A stretch of DNA of 64,000 nucleotides from positions 191,278,985-191,342,984 of the forward strand of contig OZ018321.1 in assembly GCA_963969495.1 (NCBI GenBank), in the 5' to 3' direction. The notes under the pieces were generated by a model. That model was not told where the DNA came from and searched no databases. It saw nothing but the letters and a program-made list of their open reading frames with translations. This DNA is from Ceratothoa steindachneri (Eukaryota; Arthropoda; Malacostraca; Isopoda; Cymothoidae). The translations under genes were made by a program, and so were the position numbers. This document shows, piece by piece, positions 43,901-54,954 of this stretch (the stretch's first letter is position 1; the number at the start of each line of letters is the position of its first letter).

Positions 43901-43904
43901 CAGA

Positions 43905-45250
43905 ATGGAAATCCCGAACAACACACTAAGGATCGTGACACTCAGCATTGTTGTATGGGAGGGGAAAGCCACTGCATATAGAAACATATTCCGCGTGCTT
44001 GAGCCCGACATCATTCTAATCACGTAGCATGGTATCGACACTACTTCCAGCCAACTGAAGATACTGGGCTACAGAGTAGTCACTAAGAACCATTCTTAGG
44101 AGAGGTTTGGCAGTGCTTACGTTGCTATCAAAAGGAATCTCTCGTTCAGACACCTCCCAGAACTGGACTAGTCCTTTGTGGCAGTAAAGTTCCCACACTA
44201 GTAGGCAATCTCATGATAGCGGCAGCATACCAACCACATCGACGATCGTACCTGCCCCTCACCAACTTCTACATCTTGTTCAACCACCGCCCAACAGTAC
44301 CCAGCGACCACATAGCGATCTTGACGACCCTCTCACTCCCACCGATCCAACTTCCGGTCCCTCTCAACAAAAGCTACGCTTTGGCCAACTGGGAACGTTA
44401 TAGGGAAATCATCGGCAGATACAAACCATCAGACCTAAGTGGAGCAATACTAGAAGAGACCGGCGGGGAGCTGGAGAGGATAACAGCCTGCATCATCAAA
44501 GCTGACCACGAGTGTGTACCTATGAAAGGGTACAAACATCCAGCCAACTGAAGATACTGGGCTACAGAGTAGTCACTAAGAACCATTCTTAGGAGAGGTT
44601 TGGCGGTGCTTACGTTGCTATCAAAAGGAATCTCTCGTTCAGACACCTCCCAGAACTGGACTAGTCCTTTGTGGCAGTAAAGTTCCCACACTAGTAGGCA
44701 ATCTCATGATAGCGGCAGCATACCAACCACATCGACGATCGTACCTGCCCCTCACCAACTTCTACATCTTGTTCAACCACCGCCCAACAGTACCCAGCGA
44801 CCACATAGCGATCTTGACGACCCTCTCACTCCCACCGATCCAACTTCCGGTCCCTCTCAACAAAAGCTACGCTTTGGCCAACTGGGAACGTTATAGGGAA
44901 ATCATCGGCAGATACAAACCATCAGACCTAAGTGGAGCAATACTAGAAGAGACCGGCGGGGAGCTGGAGAGGATAACAGCCTGCATCATCAAAGCTGACC
45001 ACGAGTGTGTACCTATGAAAGGGTACAAACATCCTCCACAACCCAGATGAACCGAGGAAATGAAAGAGATCGCTATGGAACACAGGGAGGTGTATGAGGA
45101 AATCAGAAGAGCAGGTACAAATTTGGAAAGAAGCTCGCTGCTACGTCGCTTGAGTGAAGAACTGAAGCAGGCTATAATCCAACAAAAGGCTAAAATCTGG
45201 GACAGCATGATAGACAAAGTAGATAGCGATGTGAGACCTGAAAAGTTCTG
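43905..45250 (+). pseudogene. LINE H ORF2: endonuclease, tandemly duplicated
   Basis: Met at 43905: 'MEIPNNTLRIVTLSIVVWEG', 'NIFRVLEPDIILIT*HGIDT'. Then comes the repeated piece with 'ILGYRVVTKNHS*ERFGSAY', 'FRHLPELD*SFVAVK', 'MIAAAYQPHRRSYLPLTNFY', 'LFNHRPTVPSDHIAILTTLS' and 'ITACIIKADHECVPMKGYK'. The GGDLNA segment is deleted (NHRP joined to TVPSDH). The block occurs twice (44046-44538 and 44539-45031), which breaks the protein. After it, 'MKEIAMEHREVYEEIRRAGT' to 'SDVRPEKFWR' is open from 45060. Confidence 0.85.
44046..45031. repeat. 493-bp tandem duplication
   Basis: Unit 1 44046-44538, unit 2 44539-45031. I saw one difference (GGCAGTGCTT versus GGCGGTGCTT near 44110/44603). The junction has short homology (TCC/TCCAG). 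Both units carry the same stops, so duplication came after the LINE was dead. Confidence 0.95.
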
Positions 45251-46820
45251 GCGATAGTAAAGAAATTAAAAGTTCTACTAAATAGAGAAAAGACCCGTAT
45301 TAAGGAGAGCAATGACTACTTGGATGATCGTGCGGTTCTGGGAGGAAATCTTTTCAATTACACCTGGTGACGATGCAGAATTCGAAGACCTGCTGATTGA
45401 AGAACTCGACCAAGTTATACATCGATCGCACCACAGGCATATGTAGATGAAGGGAGGGAGATGGCTGACCATGGCCGACCAATAACAACTGAAGAGGTTA
45501 TGGCAACTGTGAAGAGCTTTGAACAAAGGGCACCAGGCTGTACGAACATCACAAAAACAACTTGGTACATTCTTCCCGGCAGATCATTCACGGAATTACG
45601 AACATCTATAACGCTTCCCTGAATACAGGCTACTTTCCTGACGGTCTAAAAATGGCAAAAATCATTTTTATACCTAAAGGGAAGAAGCTCCCCCGATCAA
45701 CTGGTGGATTACAGGCCAATATCCCTCCTTGAGTTCATAGGCAAAGTCTACGAGAAGCTTCTAGTGAACAGGCTACAAGATCAGCTAACAGAGCTGGAAG
45801 CTCCAAACCTTCAGTAACACGGGTTCCGCAAGAGTAGGGGGACTGATAGAGCCCTCACCGTCCTCATCGAGAAACTGGTTGACTGTAAAGCTGAAGGGAA
45901 ATACCTAGATGTGGTGATGCGAGATGTTCAAAAGGCCCTGGATAAGGTTTGGCTGAGAGGTTTCCAATACAAGATTTTATGCCTCCAGCGAAACCAGATC
46001 CTGGAAAGGGGTCCTTGATTACATCATGGAACAAAAAGTCCAAATATCGATTGAGGGTTACAGAAGGCTCGAAACTGAACTAAAGGCGGGTGTTTTACAA
46101 GGTAGCTGTCTGAGTTAACTGCTGTACCTAGTGTATACATTGGACCTACAAGCTCCAGTAGCGGATGATGTGATGTATCTGAAGTTTGCAGATGACATCA
46201 CTCAAATCATCCACAGTACCCACCAAAATACTGGAGTCCAAGCAAGGCAGGCAGCTACCGAAGTCAAAAACATCACTCGATACGAAAGAGGAAGATCAAG
46301 ACAAACCGCCGAAAGTTCCAGATCCTCCCAGTAAACCACCAGAAACTTAACGACGTCATAGTGAATGACAAAGTTTACCCATACACCAACGAGGGTGAAG
46401 TCCTAGGTCTGCGTATCGCCTAGCAAAGAGAGAGCTTGGGAAACTGTACAGATTCAAAAGCCTCAGCGCAAATAACACCAAGAAGCTATATACTGCTCTG
46501 GTACGCTCAACATTGGTGTACCCGGCAGTGGTCATGCAGGCCGCGAGTTCCGCCTCTCTCAAGCAAATGCAGAGAGTGCAGAACAGAGCAGCCCTGCTGA
46601 TAACTGGAGCGAGCAGAAGCAAGACTGAAACCACTGAATATGGAACTCCAGAGGCTAGGGAGAAAGACCTGGGACAAAATCGAAAAGGAAATAATCCCAA
46701 ACATGGACATCGACATTGACATTCCGAGAAATGAAATTGGACACTCCACCAGGAAAGTCCTATTCCCGAGTGGAAGAACATGCTCCCGAGAGAATTCAAG
46801 TGGAATATTCATTTGATCAC
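45251..46820 (+). pseudogene. LINE H ORF2: RT, heavily degraded
   Basis: Pieces in several frames: 'FSITPGDDAEFEDLLIEELD' (45340), 'MATVKSFEQRAPG'-like text (45500), 'ADHSRNYEHL' in a shifted frame, 'GHKVYEKLLVNRLQDQLTEL'-like text (45735), 'EQKVQISIEGYRRLETELKA' (46025), 'VADDVMYLKFADDITQIIHS' with FADD intact (46160), and the thumb 'KQMQRVQNRAALLITGAS' (46560). It ends near 'LFPSGRTCSRENSSGIFI' in another frame. Sister of LINE A, with nearly every block broken. Confidence 0.82.
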
Positions 46821-47280
46821 GAACAAAAAAGAAAAATAACATATACAAAATATGACCAAAAGAGGCGAAATACCAAACTTCAATTAAATAATAACAAATA
46901 AAACTAGACACCTAAAATTAAAAACGAACGTTAATATTAAAAAGACGCGAAGTGCTCACAATGAAAAACAATTAAATAGGAATAAAAAGAGGCAAAGTGC
47001 CCACAATAAAAACAAAACAATAAAAACAAAAACAACTAATAAAAGAAAAAAAAGGCAAAATGTCCACAGACCGATCCGATAAATTACTATAAATCAAATG
47101 AAACACAAAATAGAAACCTAAGGAGATAGCATATACTATAATTAAAAGGCTTGAATACCGTGACGGTGGAAATAGAAAAAGTTTATTTATATTTATATAG
47201 ATAAAAAAATAAAACAAAAATAATCAATTAGAAACAAAAACAACGAGAGAGAGGAAGAAAAATACCACAATAGTCCTATA
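46821..47280 (+). repeat. LINE H 3' UTR with iterated motif
   Basis: A phrase close to 'AAAAGAGGCGAAGTGCCCAC' occurs about four times (46858, 46940, 46985, 47048), 45-80 bp apart, then 'GGCTTGAATACCGTGACGG' near 47150, as in the LINE A tail. The Gypsy 3' LTR starts close to 47280. Confidence 0.65.
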
Positions 47281-47284
47281 GATA

Positions 47285-47856
47285 TTAGGGCCATCTTGAT
47301 GTAAACCTAGATACTTGCTTCACAACAAACCTATATCTATAAGTCTTTGAGGAGAGTTATCGAATCGTAAAAAGGCTCGAGCGGCTGAGCTTATGGCAAA
47401 GTTAGGCTTAATGACTGACTACGAAATCGTTAAGGAATGGATGGAATAGAACGAGGATAGAACAAAATGTATATCTTATAGATTAACAAGAATGAAACAT
47501 AGTTGAAATATATTGATTGAATTTGAATTTAATTATACAAAAATGAACATGAGTTTAATACTAAATTTTCGTCGTGACTAAGCTTGGTGTAAGGTAGATA
47601 GGAAACAAGGTAAATAGCTAACAACTAGTGTGTCTGCGAGTCTGGAATGAGAGGACTAGGAATTAAACTAAGTATGAATTGTTTGGAGTTAAATGATTAA
47701 ATGGAAAAGAAATATTTACTCACCTTTACGATGAGAATGACGAGACACGAATGAGGAATATTTGTGTTCAATGTAGAAGAGCTGAAAGCGTGTTAGTTTG
47801 TGTGTGTTGACTGAAGTAAGTGTTGCCAAATAAATGTATCTTAACCATGATTTTTG

Positions 47857-47919
<63 letters not shown>

Positions 47920-48098
47920 TTGAGATTTTAGATTAATAAATTAATATAGAATTATTTGAGATGATTGATAATTTATACATAAGATTGAATAGAAATGGTT
48001 GAAATTAAATGGGAAAATAATTGTATATTTTAACATTGGATTTAAAAATGAAAGTATGCTAATATTTTATAGGAATGCCAAAGAGCATTGCTATAACA
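47285..48098 (-). repeat. Gypsy 3' LTR
   Basis: Starts TGTTATAGCAATGC at 48098 and aligns in patches with the LTR at 6149-6974 ('CAATTCATACTTAGTTTAAT', 'CATTAAGCCTAAC'). It contains a (TA)n tract at 47862-47915, absent from the other copy. The lower end is uncertain by about 50 bp. Confidence 0.75.
47862..47915. repeat. (TA)n microsatellite in the LTR
   Basis: About 54 bp of TA dinucleotide inside the Gypsy LTR. Confidence 0.95.
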
Positions 48099-48110
48099 CT
48101 CCCCCTTTTA
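48099..48110 (-). promoter_or_regulatory. Polypurine tract
   Basis: Minus strand TAAAAGGGGGAG lies immediately before the LTR start, the expected plus-strand primer site. Confidence 0.8.
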
Positions 48111-48139
48111 GAAAGTTACCTCCCTTTTTTAAAATTTAA

Positions 48140-49745
48140 GACGCGCTGTCTGAGTAACGCCGAGGCCTTCTGACGATGCGACCGGATCGTGTGACGACAG
48201 TGCCATTGATTTGGCTGCGAACGCTGGAACACGGATTCGCTGTGGGAGTGTCAGTAGCGTTGAGCGAGGCACTGGCACAAGAGAAGGTTTATGGAGCGAA
48301 GGTGATCCGCTTGTTGGTTACTTTCGAGAGGTGTCAAGCGGGATGTGGGACTCTTGAATCCTGTTGTCCGCTGACGGAGTGACCAGGATGGGGGGGAGGG
48401 GGGAGATTTACTCCTGACTGACAACTTCTGCCGACGAGGGTTCCTGCAACAAAAGAGGAGGGTGCAGCAAAACAGAAGGTGGAGTTTGAGTAGCAAGGGT
48501 GGTTGAAAGGGTAGGATTGTGTTTATTTTGGGGTTTACTGTACCATAGAGGGGTATAGTGGAAGAAGAAGAAGGATGTGATAGTGGCTCTAGATGAACAT
48601 TTTCGTATAGGCGGGTTTCATACGGTCGATAGAGACAGTATCTTGCCTGGTGCCAAGCTTTAGGACGAAGAATTTCGGCTTTCTGGAGATGACGAGAAAG
48701 GGTCCGTCATAGACTGGTTGCAATGAAGTACGAGTTGACTCACGACTGACTCAAACATGGGAGTATGTTGTTATCTCTTTCGGCACGAATGTTTTATAAT
48801 TTGCAGGCACTCGAGGGCCAGTTGGCTTAACTTCAGCCATCACTCGTACAAGATTATGTACGTATGAAGAAGGGTCAAGGTGAGATGGTAGAGGTCGGTC
48901 AGAGGAAGAAAATAATTGACCGGGTAGACGAAGTTGAGTATCGTAAACAAATTCCGATGCAGAGCAAATCAGATCCTCTTTCAAGGACGAGCGAATGACA
49001 AGGAGAATTAAAGTTAGCTTGACCACCAAAGTAATGTTTGGATCGGTGGAGCGTAAGCTTGCTTTTATGGTTCGATGCAGACGTTCTACACCAGAGATAC
49101 TCTGGGGGTGGTAGCTTGTGGTACGAAGGCGAAAGGAGCCAAGTACTGACATAAGTGCATTCCACTGATGGGATTCAAATTGGCTGCCACGATCAGTCAT
49201 GATCGTTGAGGGTACATCAAAACGAGCAACCCATGCTGATACGAAGGCTCGAGTGACAGTGGAAGCTCTAATGTCCGAGATAGGTACCGCCTCTGGACAG
49301 TGAGTAAAACGATCGATCATTGTGAGAAGATAATTGCAACCACAGGAGTAAAGAAGATGACCTACTAGATCGACGTGAACGGCTTCAAAATGCGACGAAG
49401 GAAGAGGAAATGGGATCAGAGGAGCTTTTGTGTGGTGATGGACTTTGGTGCGCTAGCATCGCAGGCATGAGCGAGTCCATTTTGCTACGTCGGCATTCAT
49501 ACCTTGCCAAAAGAAGCGTTGGGCAACGAGCTTGCACGTAGCATTGACACCAAGATGATAGAGACCGTAAATTTGGTTGAAAATGTGCCGACGGTAAGCG
49601 AGATGAATGAGAGGACGAGGACAGTCAGGCAATGAATAGTTAACCAGGATGCGCCTGGAAGGACTGTCCAGCAAGTCGATCTCGCGAATGACGAGTTGAG
49701 AAGAGTGACGCAGTGTTTGCGTGTCTTCATCTTGTTACTGGGCAA
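48140..49745 (-). pseudogene. Gypsy integrase
   Basis: Zinc-binding part at 49674-49453: 'HIFNQIYGLYHLGVNATCKL' and 'FFWQGMNADVAKWTRSCLRC' (HHCC type, first His region worn). Catalytic core at 49380-48900: 'MIDRFTHCPEAVPISDIRAS', 'WVARFDVPSTIMTDRGSQFE' (TDRGSQF, second Asp), 'YHPQSISGVERLHRTIKASL' (Glu of the DDE triad). The tail 'LFSSSDRPLPSHLDPSSYVH' leads to a stop at 48751. The terminal region (48740-48140) matches the Pol tail at 5628-6096 but is shifted. One stop separates the zinc and core parts. Integrase inserts the cDNA; this copy is not intact. Confidence 0.88.
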
Positions 49746-50215
49746 GCGCTATTGCTGCCTGGTCGATGAGCTCACTGGGGGAGAGTTGCGTGCCCGAAAT
49801 CGATGAAATGCGAGAGGGCGGGTCCCGTACGACGTTTAAAGAACCAGGAACGTAGCGAATATGGTTCGTCATCTGCAGGATGAAGTCAAGTTGACGAGTG
49901 TCAACTCCAGTGTGTACTGACGAAGTACTACGAGACGAATAAGCACCGAGCAAAGGCTTATGGTCACTAAAAATGGTAAATTCATGCCCTTCCAAATGAT
50001 GGCGGAAGTGGCGGACAGCGAGATATATTCCGAGGAGTTCTCGAGAGAACGTTGAATATCTTTTTTGAGAGTCTGTAAGAGCGCGAGAGAAAAAAAAGCA
50101 AGAGGTTGCCATTGGTCACCAATCTTTTGTTGCAAGGTTGCACCTACATGAGTTGAGGATAAATATGAGGAGACGCTGATAGGGGCTCCTGGAGAAGGAT
50201 GAGCCAATTCCGTAA
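49735..50215 (-). pseudogene. Gypsy RNase H
   Basis: Two overlapping frames. 50207-50090: 'LAHPSPGAPISVSSYLSSTH' and 'VGATLQQKIGDQWQPLAFFS'. Then 50112-49735: 'FFFSRALTDSQKRYSTFSRE', 'LLGIYLAVRHFRHHLEGHEF' and 'TIFSDHKPLLGAYSSRS' (SDHKPL motif). It ends 'IRYVPGSLNVVRDPPSRI', where VPG..N..AD.LSR is normal. The GAVLQQ-like, RELL and DHKPL motifs are clear. A frameshift near 50105 breaks it. Confidence 0.87.
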
Positions 50216-50419
50216 CGCGGGCAATAGCCTCTTTAGGGCGAGAGAATCAATGGCATGCTTCAGCAGACCATTGAATAGGATAGTTCTTTTTGGTCTTAGT
50301 GAGCATTGAATTGATAGTTTGCATTACCTGGGCACAGTTAGGAATGAATCTACGGTAGAAATTTACCATGCCACAGAAACGCCTGAGTCGCTTGCGGGAT
50401 GCAAGACGAGGAAAGTTTC

Positions 50420-51240
50420 GCATCACGATAACTTTATCTTCGAGTGGGCTAATCCCTGTACTCGAACATGGTGATCCAAGAAGGATAGTTGCGGGACACC
50501 AAAAATTGCTCTTGGAAGCATTGAATACGATACTGTACTCTTGAAGACAAGAAAAACTTGGCGATGGTAAGAAAGGTGTTCCTCCAGCGAGGAAAACGAT
50601 ATTAGTAGGTCAACGATGTAACAAAGTACGAAAGAAAGACCCCTAAGGACTGGATCCATAAAGCGCTGGATAGTTTGATCAGAGTTACGCAACCCACATG
50701 GCATTTTGACCATTTAAAAAGAACCAAACAGAATGGTGATGTTAGTCTTTGAAACATCATCTGGGTGAATATGGATCTGGTTGAAAGCACAAACCAGATC
50801 CAGGCTAGAAAAGATCGTACAGCCATGGAGAGAAAAGGTGAAATCGGCTAAGTACGGCAAAGAATAGCGATCAGGAATTGTTACCGAGTTAACAGCTCTG
50901 TAATTCCCGACTGCTCTGAATCCCCCGGCGTGGATTTGGGCACAATGTGGAGTGGAAAGGCCCAAGGAGAAGAGGGAGGCCTACAAATGCCAGCATCCAT
51001 CATGAACTGAGATTCATCACGCATAGTAGAGAGTTTATCTGGTGATAGAAGGCGTGGCCGTGAGAATATAGGACATTTTGTTGTCTCGATCCGAAGCACC
51101 GCACTATGTTTAATGGGCCTGCCATTCGAAAGTGGAAGGGTGAGCTCAGGAAACTCCTGTAGAAGGCGCTGAAATGGTGGCTCGGAAGGTGGGAGACGAA
51201 CAGAGAGGAGGGATCTCTGAGAAGGCGAGTACGAACTGAA
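50420..51240 (-). pseudogene. Gypsy reverse transcriptase
   Basis: Blocks in order: 'GRPIKHSAVLRIETTKCPIF', 'MMDAGICRPPSSPWAFPLHI', a frameshift near 50920, 'RAVGNYRAVNSVTIPDRYSL', 'PYLADFTFSLHGCTIFSSLD' (block A, catalytic Asp in SSLDL), 'QIHIHPDDVSKTNITILFGS', a stop, 'MPCGLRNSDQTIQRFMDPVL', 'LSFVLCYIVDLLISFSSLEE' (where CYVDDILI is expected) and 'QVFLVFKSTVSYSM'. The first Asp of the YVDD pair is Val in this copy, so the RT is catalytically dead apart from the frame breaks. Confidence 0.88.
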
Positions 51241-51299
51241 ACAGTGAGGCGAGTTTTGCGGTCGACAAGCTTGCGCTAACGAGAATCGACCAAGAGATC

Positions 51300-51560
51300 G
51301 TGAGCCGAAAGAAAATCTATGCCCAGTATTGGACACTCTACCTCGGCATGACGATATCCATCGGAAAACACGACGGAGAACGAGTGGAACTTGAAGGTTA
51401 CGCCTTCCATAGGTCCTAATATTGGTCGAATTAGCTGCCTTCAGAACTAAATCTGAGGGAGCAGAAGCTTTGTCGGCTTGAAAAATTGGTAGGACACTGC
51501 AATCAGCTCCAGTGTCCATCAGTTTATTCTTGCCTTGTTAGTTTAAAGTTTGCGATTGAG
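51300..51560 (-). pseudogene. Gypsy protease fragment
   Basis: Frame from 51519: 'MDTGADCSVLPIFQADKASA', with the D-T-G-A retropepsin active site, then 'LVLKAANSTNIRTYGRRNLQ' and 'VPLVLRRVFRW'. A nearby frame continues with the expected second half, so a frameshift lies near 51400. It cleaves the Gag-Pol polyprotein in this family. Confidence 0.82.
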
Positions 51561-52750
51561 AGGCTGGAGTGAGAGGAATGCGAGATTTTGAACGCTGGGA
51601 AATTGAAATTTGAGGATTGGGAGAAAGTGGTCTAGTTGGGTGAAGTGAGAAAACTGGAGGGTTGAGGTTAGAAGAAGGGACTGATTCCAAATATGTGCAA
51701 TTTTGCAAGCATTTTAGAGCTTGTGCACCATGTTTGTTGTGTTACCAGCACCACTGAGTTGAATGAGAGGAAAAGGAAACGTTTTGCTTCGGGAGTCGAC
51801 TTGGCACAACATGTGAAGGAGCATAACGGTGGCTACAAGGCTGTGTACAGTGTACAGCGTTGTGACCATACCTTGGAAGATACCAGTATAGACTCTGATG
51901 GTATAGAAGGTTATAAGAATAGGCGGAAGAATGAATTTGAAAATTTTGCTGCCTCTCACCTTTTGCAGTGGGATGACTTCGTTGTTTTCTCGTATGGGAA
52001 CTAGAGCGGGATCCACGTCTCCGATTGCCAAATCTGTGTCCGTGCTCGCTCTGTGATTCCTGCTGCAGCTTTAGCAGCTGGATTTCGGCTTCCATCCCTT
52101 GTATTGAAGCTTCAAGGTCCCTCGATAGAAAAGATAGAACCCCTGAACGCTCCGACCCGTCGTCTGAGGTGCTAGCCGTTCCCCGAACCTGATAAATTCA
52201 AAGATTATTGTTAAATGAGCCGTGAGTTTGGCCGTTGTCCCAATTCGCATAAGGACTACTGTATAATTTGTCTGCAGCTATAGTAATCTCATCAATGCTC
52301 GTAGGGCTCGAGCCTAGGATCAGTGGCCTGATTCCCTCTGGGACTCCTCTCATGAAAATCTCAGTGAGGAGACGGCTAAAAAGTTCGGTTTAAGCAACAT
52401 TTACCCTGATAAGGTCCTTCAGATGTGTTAGGAAAGAAGTAGGACTCTTATCTCCCATTTCCTGAGTGTTCAGGAGCTCTCTCAGGTCGTTTATTTGGGA
52501 CCTGACGTATTTGCTGAGGAAAGCCTCATCCAGGCGGTCTAGAACGCCAGCCTGTTCTCCGTTATTTAGAACTTGCCTGAGTTGTATAAAGATACCTATG
52601 GGCAAACTCTGAATTATTGCTGCAATTTTCTCTTCTTCGGTGATGCTCTGACGTTTGAAATGAGGGACGAGACTTCCAACAACGCAATTGAGTTTGCAGG
52701 ATCATATACGGTAAGCAAGAGGTACGCATGTGGCCTCCTGTGCGTGGACT
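51560..52750 (-). pseudogene. Gypsy Gag
   Basis: N-terminal part from about 52660: 'QSITEEEKIAAIIQSLPIGI', 'FIQLRQVLNNGEQAGVLDRL', 'INDLRELLNTQEMGDKSPTS', 'FLTHLKDLIRVNVA*', then 'IFMRGVPEGIRPLILGSSPT' and 'SIDEITIAADKLYSSP'. The C-terminal half (52095-51742) gives 'MEAEIQLLKLQQESQSEHGH', a basic stretch, 'LYWYLPRYGHNAVHCTQPC' (first Cys of the knuckle lost), and 'CWYHNKHGAQALKCLQNC' in the next frame. Three breaks. Its C-terminal half matches 4367-4972 closely. Confidence 0.87.
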
Positions 52751-52790
52751 GGTGATTCGAGGCAGTCAGCTGGTTATGATGATCGGGTTA

Positions 52791-53240
52791 GCCGCTAACA
52801 GATGTCCTTATGTGTTGTGGTTGTTCCATTAAGTCCCTATGATTTAAAATAAATAATGATCTTAAATAATTAACAGTTATTATCTGACAGTGTTAACCAG
52901 TCACAGAAGAACAAATTAAAATTCAACTGTCAATTATAATTGTATTGTTAACGAACTCCTCCCACCATTTATCTATTTGCTTGATATTAAGGAGAAAACT
53001 GCAGCTTCCGTGGAAGATATTTGATCTCTTTTGCAGAGAATTTTTTAAATTTTATTTATTTCCATATTCTTACCTTACTACCAATTTCAGGTCACGTACC
53101 AGGCCGAAGATGAAGGTGTACCCCCTTCGTAACCACTATCCGTAAAATAATAAAAAAAAATATATATAAATAAAAAACTTTTCAAGAGATAAAATAATCT
53201 CTTCGTAAAAGAAAGCTTATTGATTGCTAGTAAATTTTAG

Positions 53241-53307
<67 letters not shown>

Positions 53308-53334
53308 CATATTACCTTTGTGTTGTTAGATGAA
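52791..53334. other. AT-rich spacer with (TA)n
   Basis: No gene recognised. A (TA)n tract of about 65 bp lies at 53242-53307. I looked for a 5' LTR of the Gypsy element (TGTTATAG...CA on the minus strand) and found none. Confidence 0.6.
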
Positions 53335-54723
53335 AAAAATTAAACAGGCTTGAGCATTTCAATTAGTGCCGATTTGTTGGCATTAAATACTGGCAAATTT
53401 GGGACTTCTTCACAGTAGTTAGCAATTGCAATTTTTTGTTCGAATATTCGATCAAGCATGAGGTATGTACTATTCCAACGAGTGGTTACATCTTGAATCA
53501 ACTTATGTTTGGGCAAATTATGCTGCGTTTGAAGCTTTTCAAGCTTAGTAATGCTAACGACGAGTGATTAAAATGCCCTGTTATTTGGCGGCAATTTGCC
53601 ATTATGTCCTTGATCATTCGCTGTTCGAATATTGCATCATGTAAGACCAATTGGTTGGTGTGAAGAAAACTGCTAAGACTGTTAAAGCCAGTACTTGAAA
53701 TTCCCTTCACCTTATTTGCTGCGTTGTCATGAACGATCATGTGGACTTTGTAAGGGGGATTTTGTAATCATCGACTACATCTTGAACAGTGTCACATATG
53801 TCAGTTGAAATTTCCATCGATGCAATTTGCCAGTAAGCTGAAAAGAATGAAATAGAAATACGGTCAAAAGTTTTTACTTTTTAGTTTAGGCTAAGCTGTC
53901 TAATATTAATAGCATGAGGTAAGTTAAAAACCTAATTTGGTGAACTTGAAATAACTCATGATTTAACATTACTTAACATAGTTATTAAATAACAACTCTG
54001 TACATTATTTGAGTAAGCAATCCTGATGGCCATTAAAATTTGATACTTAGAAACTTGTTGATTATTACCTGATAAATGACGCATCAGCATTGTTCGTCCA
54101 GATGTCTGTGGTGAAGCTCATGTTGCTTGCTTCATTAATCCTTCTTTGGATTTTGGTCATTACTTTGGTGTGCAAACTAGGAATAATACTGGTAGTAAAA
54201 TATGTTCTGGAGGGCAGTTGATAATTGGGTTTCAGCAGTTTCATAAGTCTTGTAAATCCAATATCTTCAACAACTGAAAAAAGCTGTGAGTCTAGTGCTA
54301 TCATCTCACCAATAGCAGTATGAATTGTTTTCGATTGATCACTGTTTATGTCCCAAATCTTCTTGAGCTCAAGGATTTCTTCTAATGTTATTTACAATTC
54401 TGAATGCGAACTGCTTGCTGTTGATGGCCTGCAATCACCTTTGTTCTTTTTCTTTGTAATGATGTAATCACTCATTGTGCGTGATGTGCAGTTTGAGCTT
54501 GCTCCTGTGCCTGTAACTCCTCATCTTGCTCCAGCTGCTCCTGATGTTGGGTCTTTAAATGTTTTTGCATATTGGTGGTAGTAAAAGAATTTTTTTCATT
54601 CTTATTACTTACTTCGTGACAATATTTTGTCACATATTGTACAGGTGACTTTTGTTTGGCCATCTTCATTTACAGCAAATAATCGCCATACAACACTCTT
54701 GGTTTGTCCTTTGCGAGCCATTA
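53335..54723 (-). pseudogene. hAT transposase (ZBED type), broken
   Basis: Read downward from the ATG at 54723: 'MARKGQTKSVVWRLFAVNED', 'GQTKVTCTICDKILSR', 'NSFTTTNMQKHLKTQHQEQL' (BED zinc finger, C-x2-C...H-x4-H), a stop at 54472. Then 54304-54065: 'MIALDSQLFSVVEDIGFTRL', 'PSRTYFTTSIIPSLHTKVMT' and 'NMSFTTDIWTNNADASFI' (catalytic Asp of DIW). After a 230-bp gap: 'YWQIASMEISTDICDTVQDV', 'CRQITGHFNHS' and 'LIQDVTTRWNSTYLMLDRIF' (TRWNSTY). The C-terminal dimerisation region is missing. Looks like an Ac-type hAT, truncated. Confidence 0.85.
53838..54067 (-). other. Possible intron in the hAT gene
   Basis: The upstream exon ends ATCAG followed by GTAATAATC (54067) and the downstream part begins after 'TTCATTCTTTTCAG' (53838), a good pyrimidine tract and AG. 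The two halves are consecutive in hAT proteins. Direct joining gives a frame one base off, so either the splice site differs or a deletion occurred. A plain frameshifted insertion is the alternative. Confidence 0.4.
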
Positions 54724-54891
54724 CGGAAACAATTAACTGTTCATAAAGGCACTAAAAAGAAATTTTCCTGAAAAAATGTATTATAATATGAATAATTAAT
54801 GTACAAATATATTAGATTTCATCTATGACTGAGAACAGGTGTGGGTGTGAGTGTGTGTTAGACTAACACATGCACACAAACGCAATGAATT

Positions 54892-54894
<3 letters not shown>

Positions 54895-54948
<54 letters not shown>
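54895..54948. repeat. (TA)n microsatellite
   Basis: About 54 bp of TA dinucleotide. Confidence 0.96.

Positions 54949-54954
<6 letters not shown>

Larger units (their letters stand above)
47285..52790 (-). mobile_element. Gypsy-type LTR retrotransposon, 5'-truncated
   Basis: On the minus strand the order is Gag (52690-51560), protease (about 51520), RT (51200-50420), RNase H (50200-49740), integrase (49674-48150), polypurine tract and 3' LTR. This is the Ty3/Gypsy order. All domains are present but broken by frameshifts and stops. No 5' LTR is visible above 52790. It is the same family as 4038-6974, which kept only Gag and Pol ends. It lies against the LINE H tail. Confidence 0.9.

Noticed and set aside
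51693..52004. 103-residue plus-strand frame
   Set aside because: Antisense of the Gypsy Gag knuckle region; no motif of its own.
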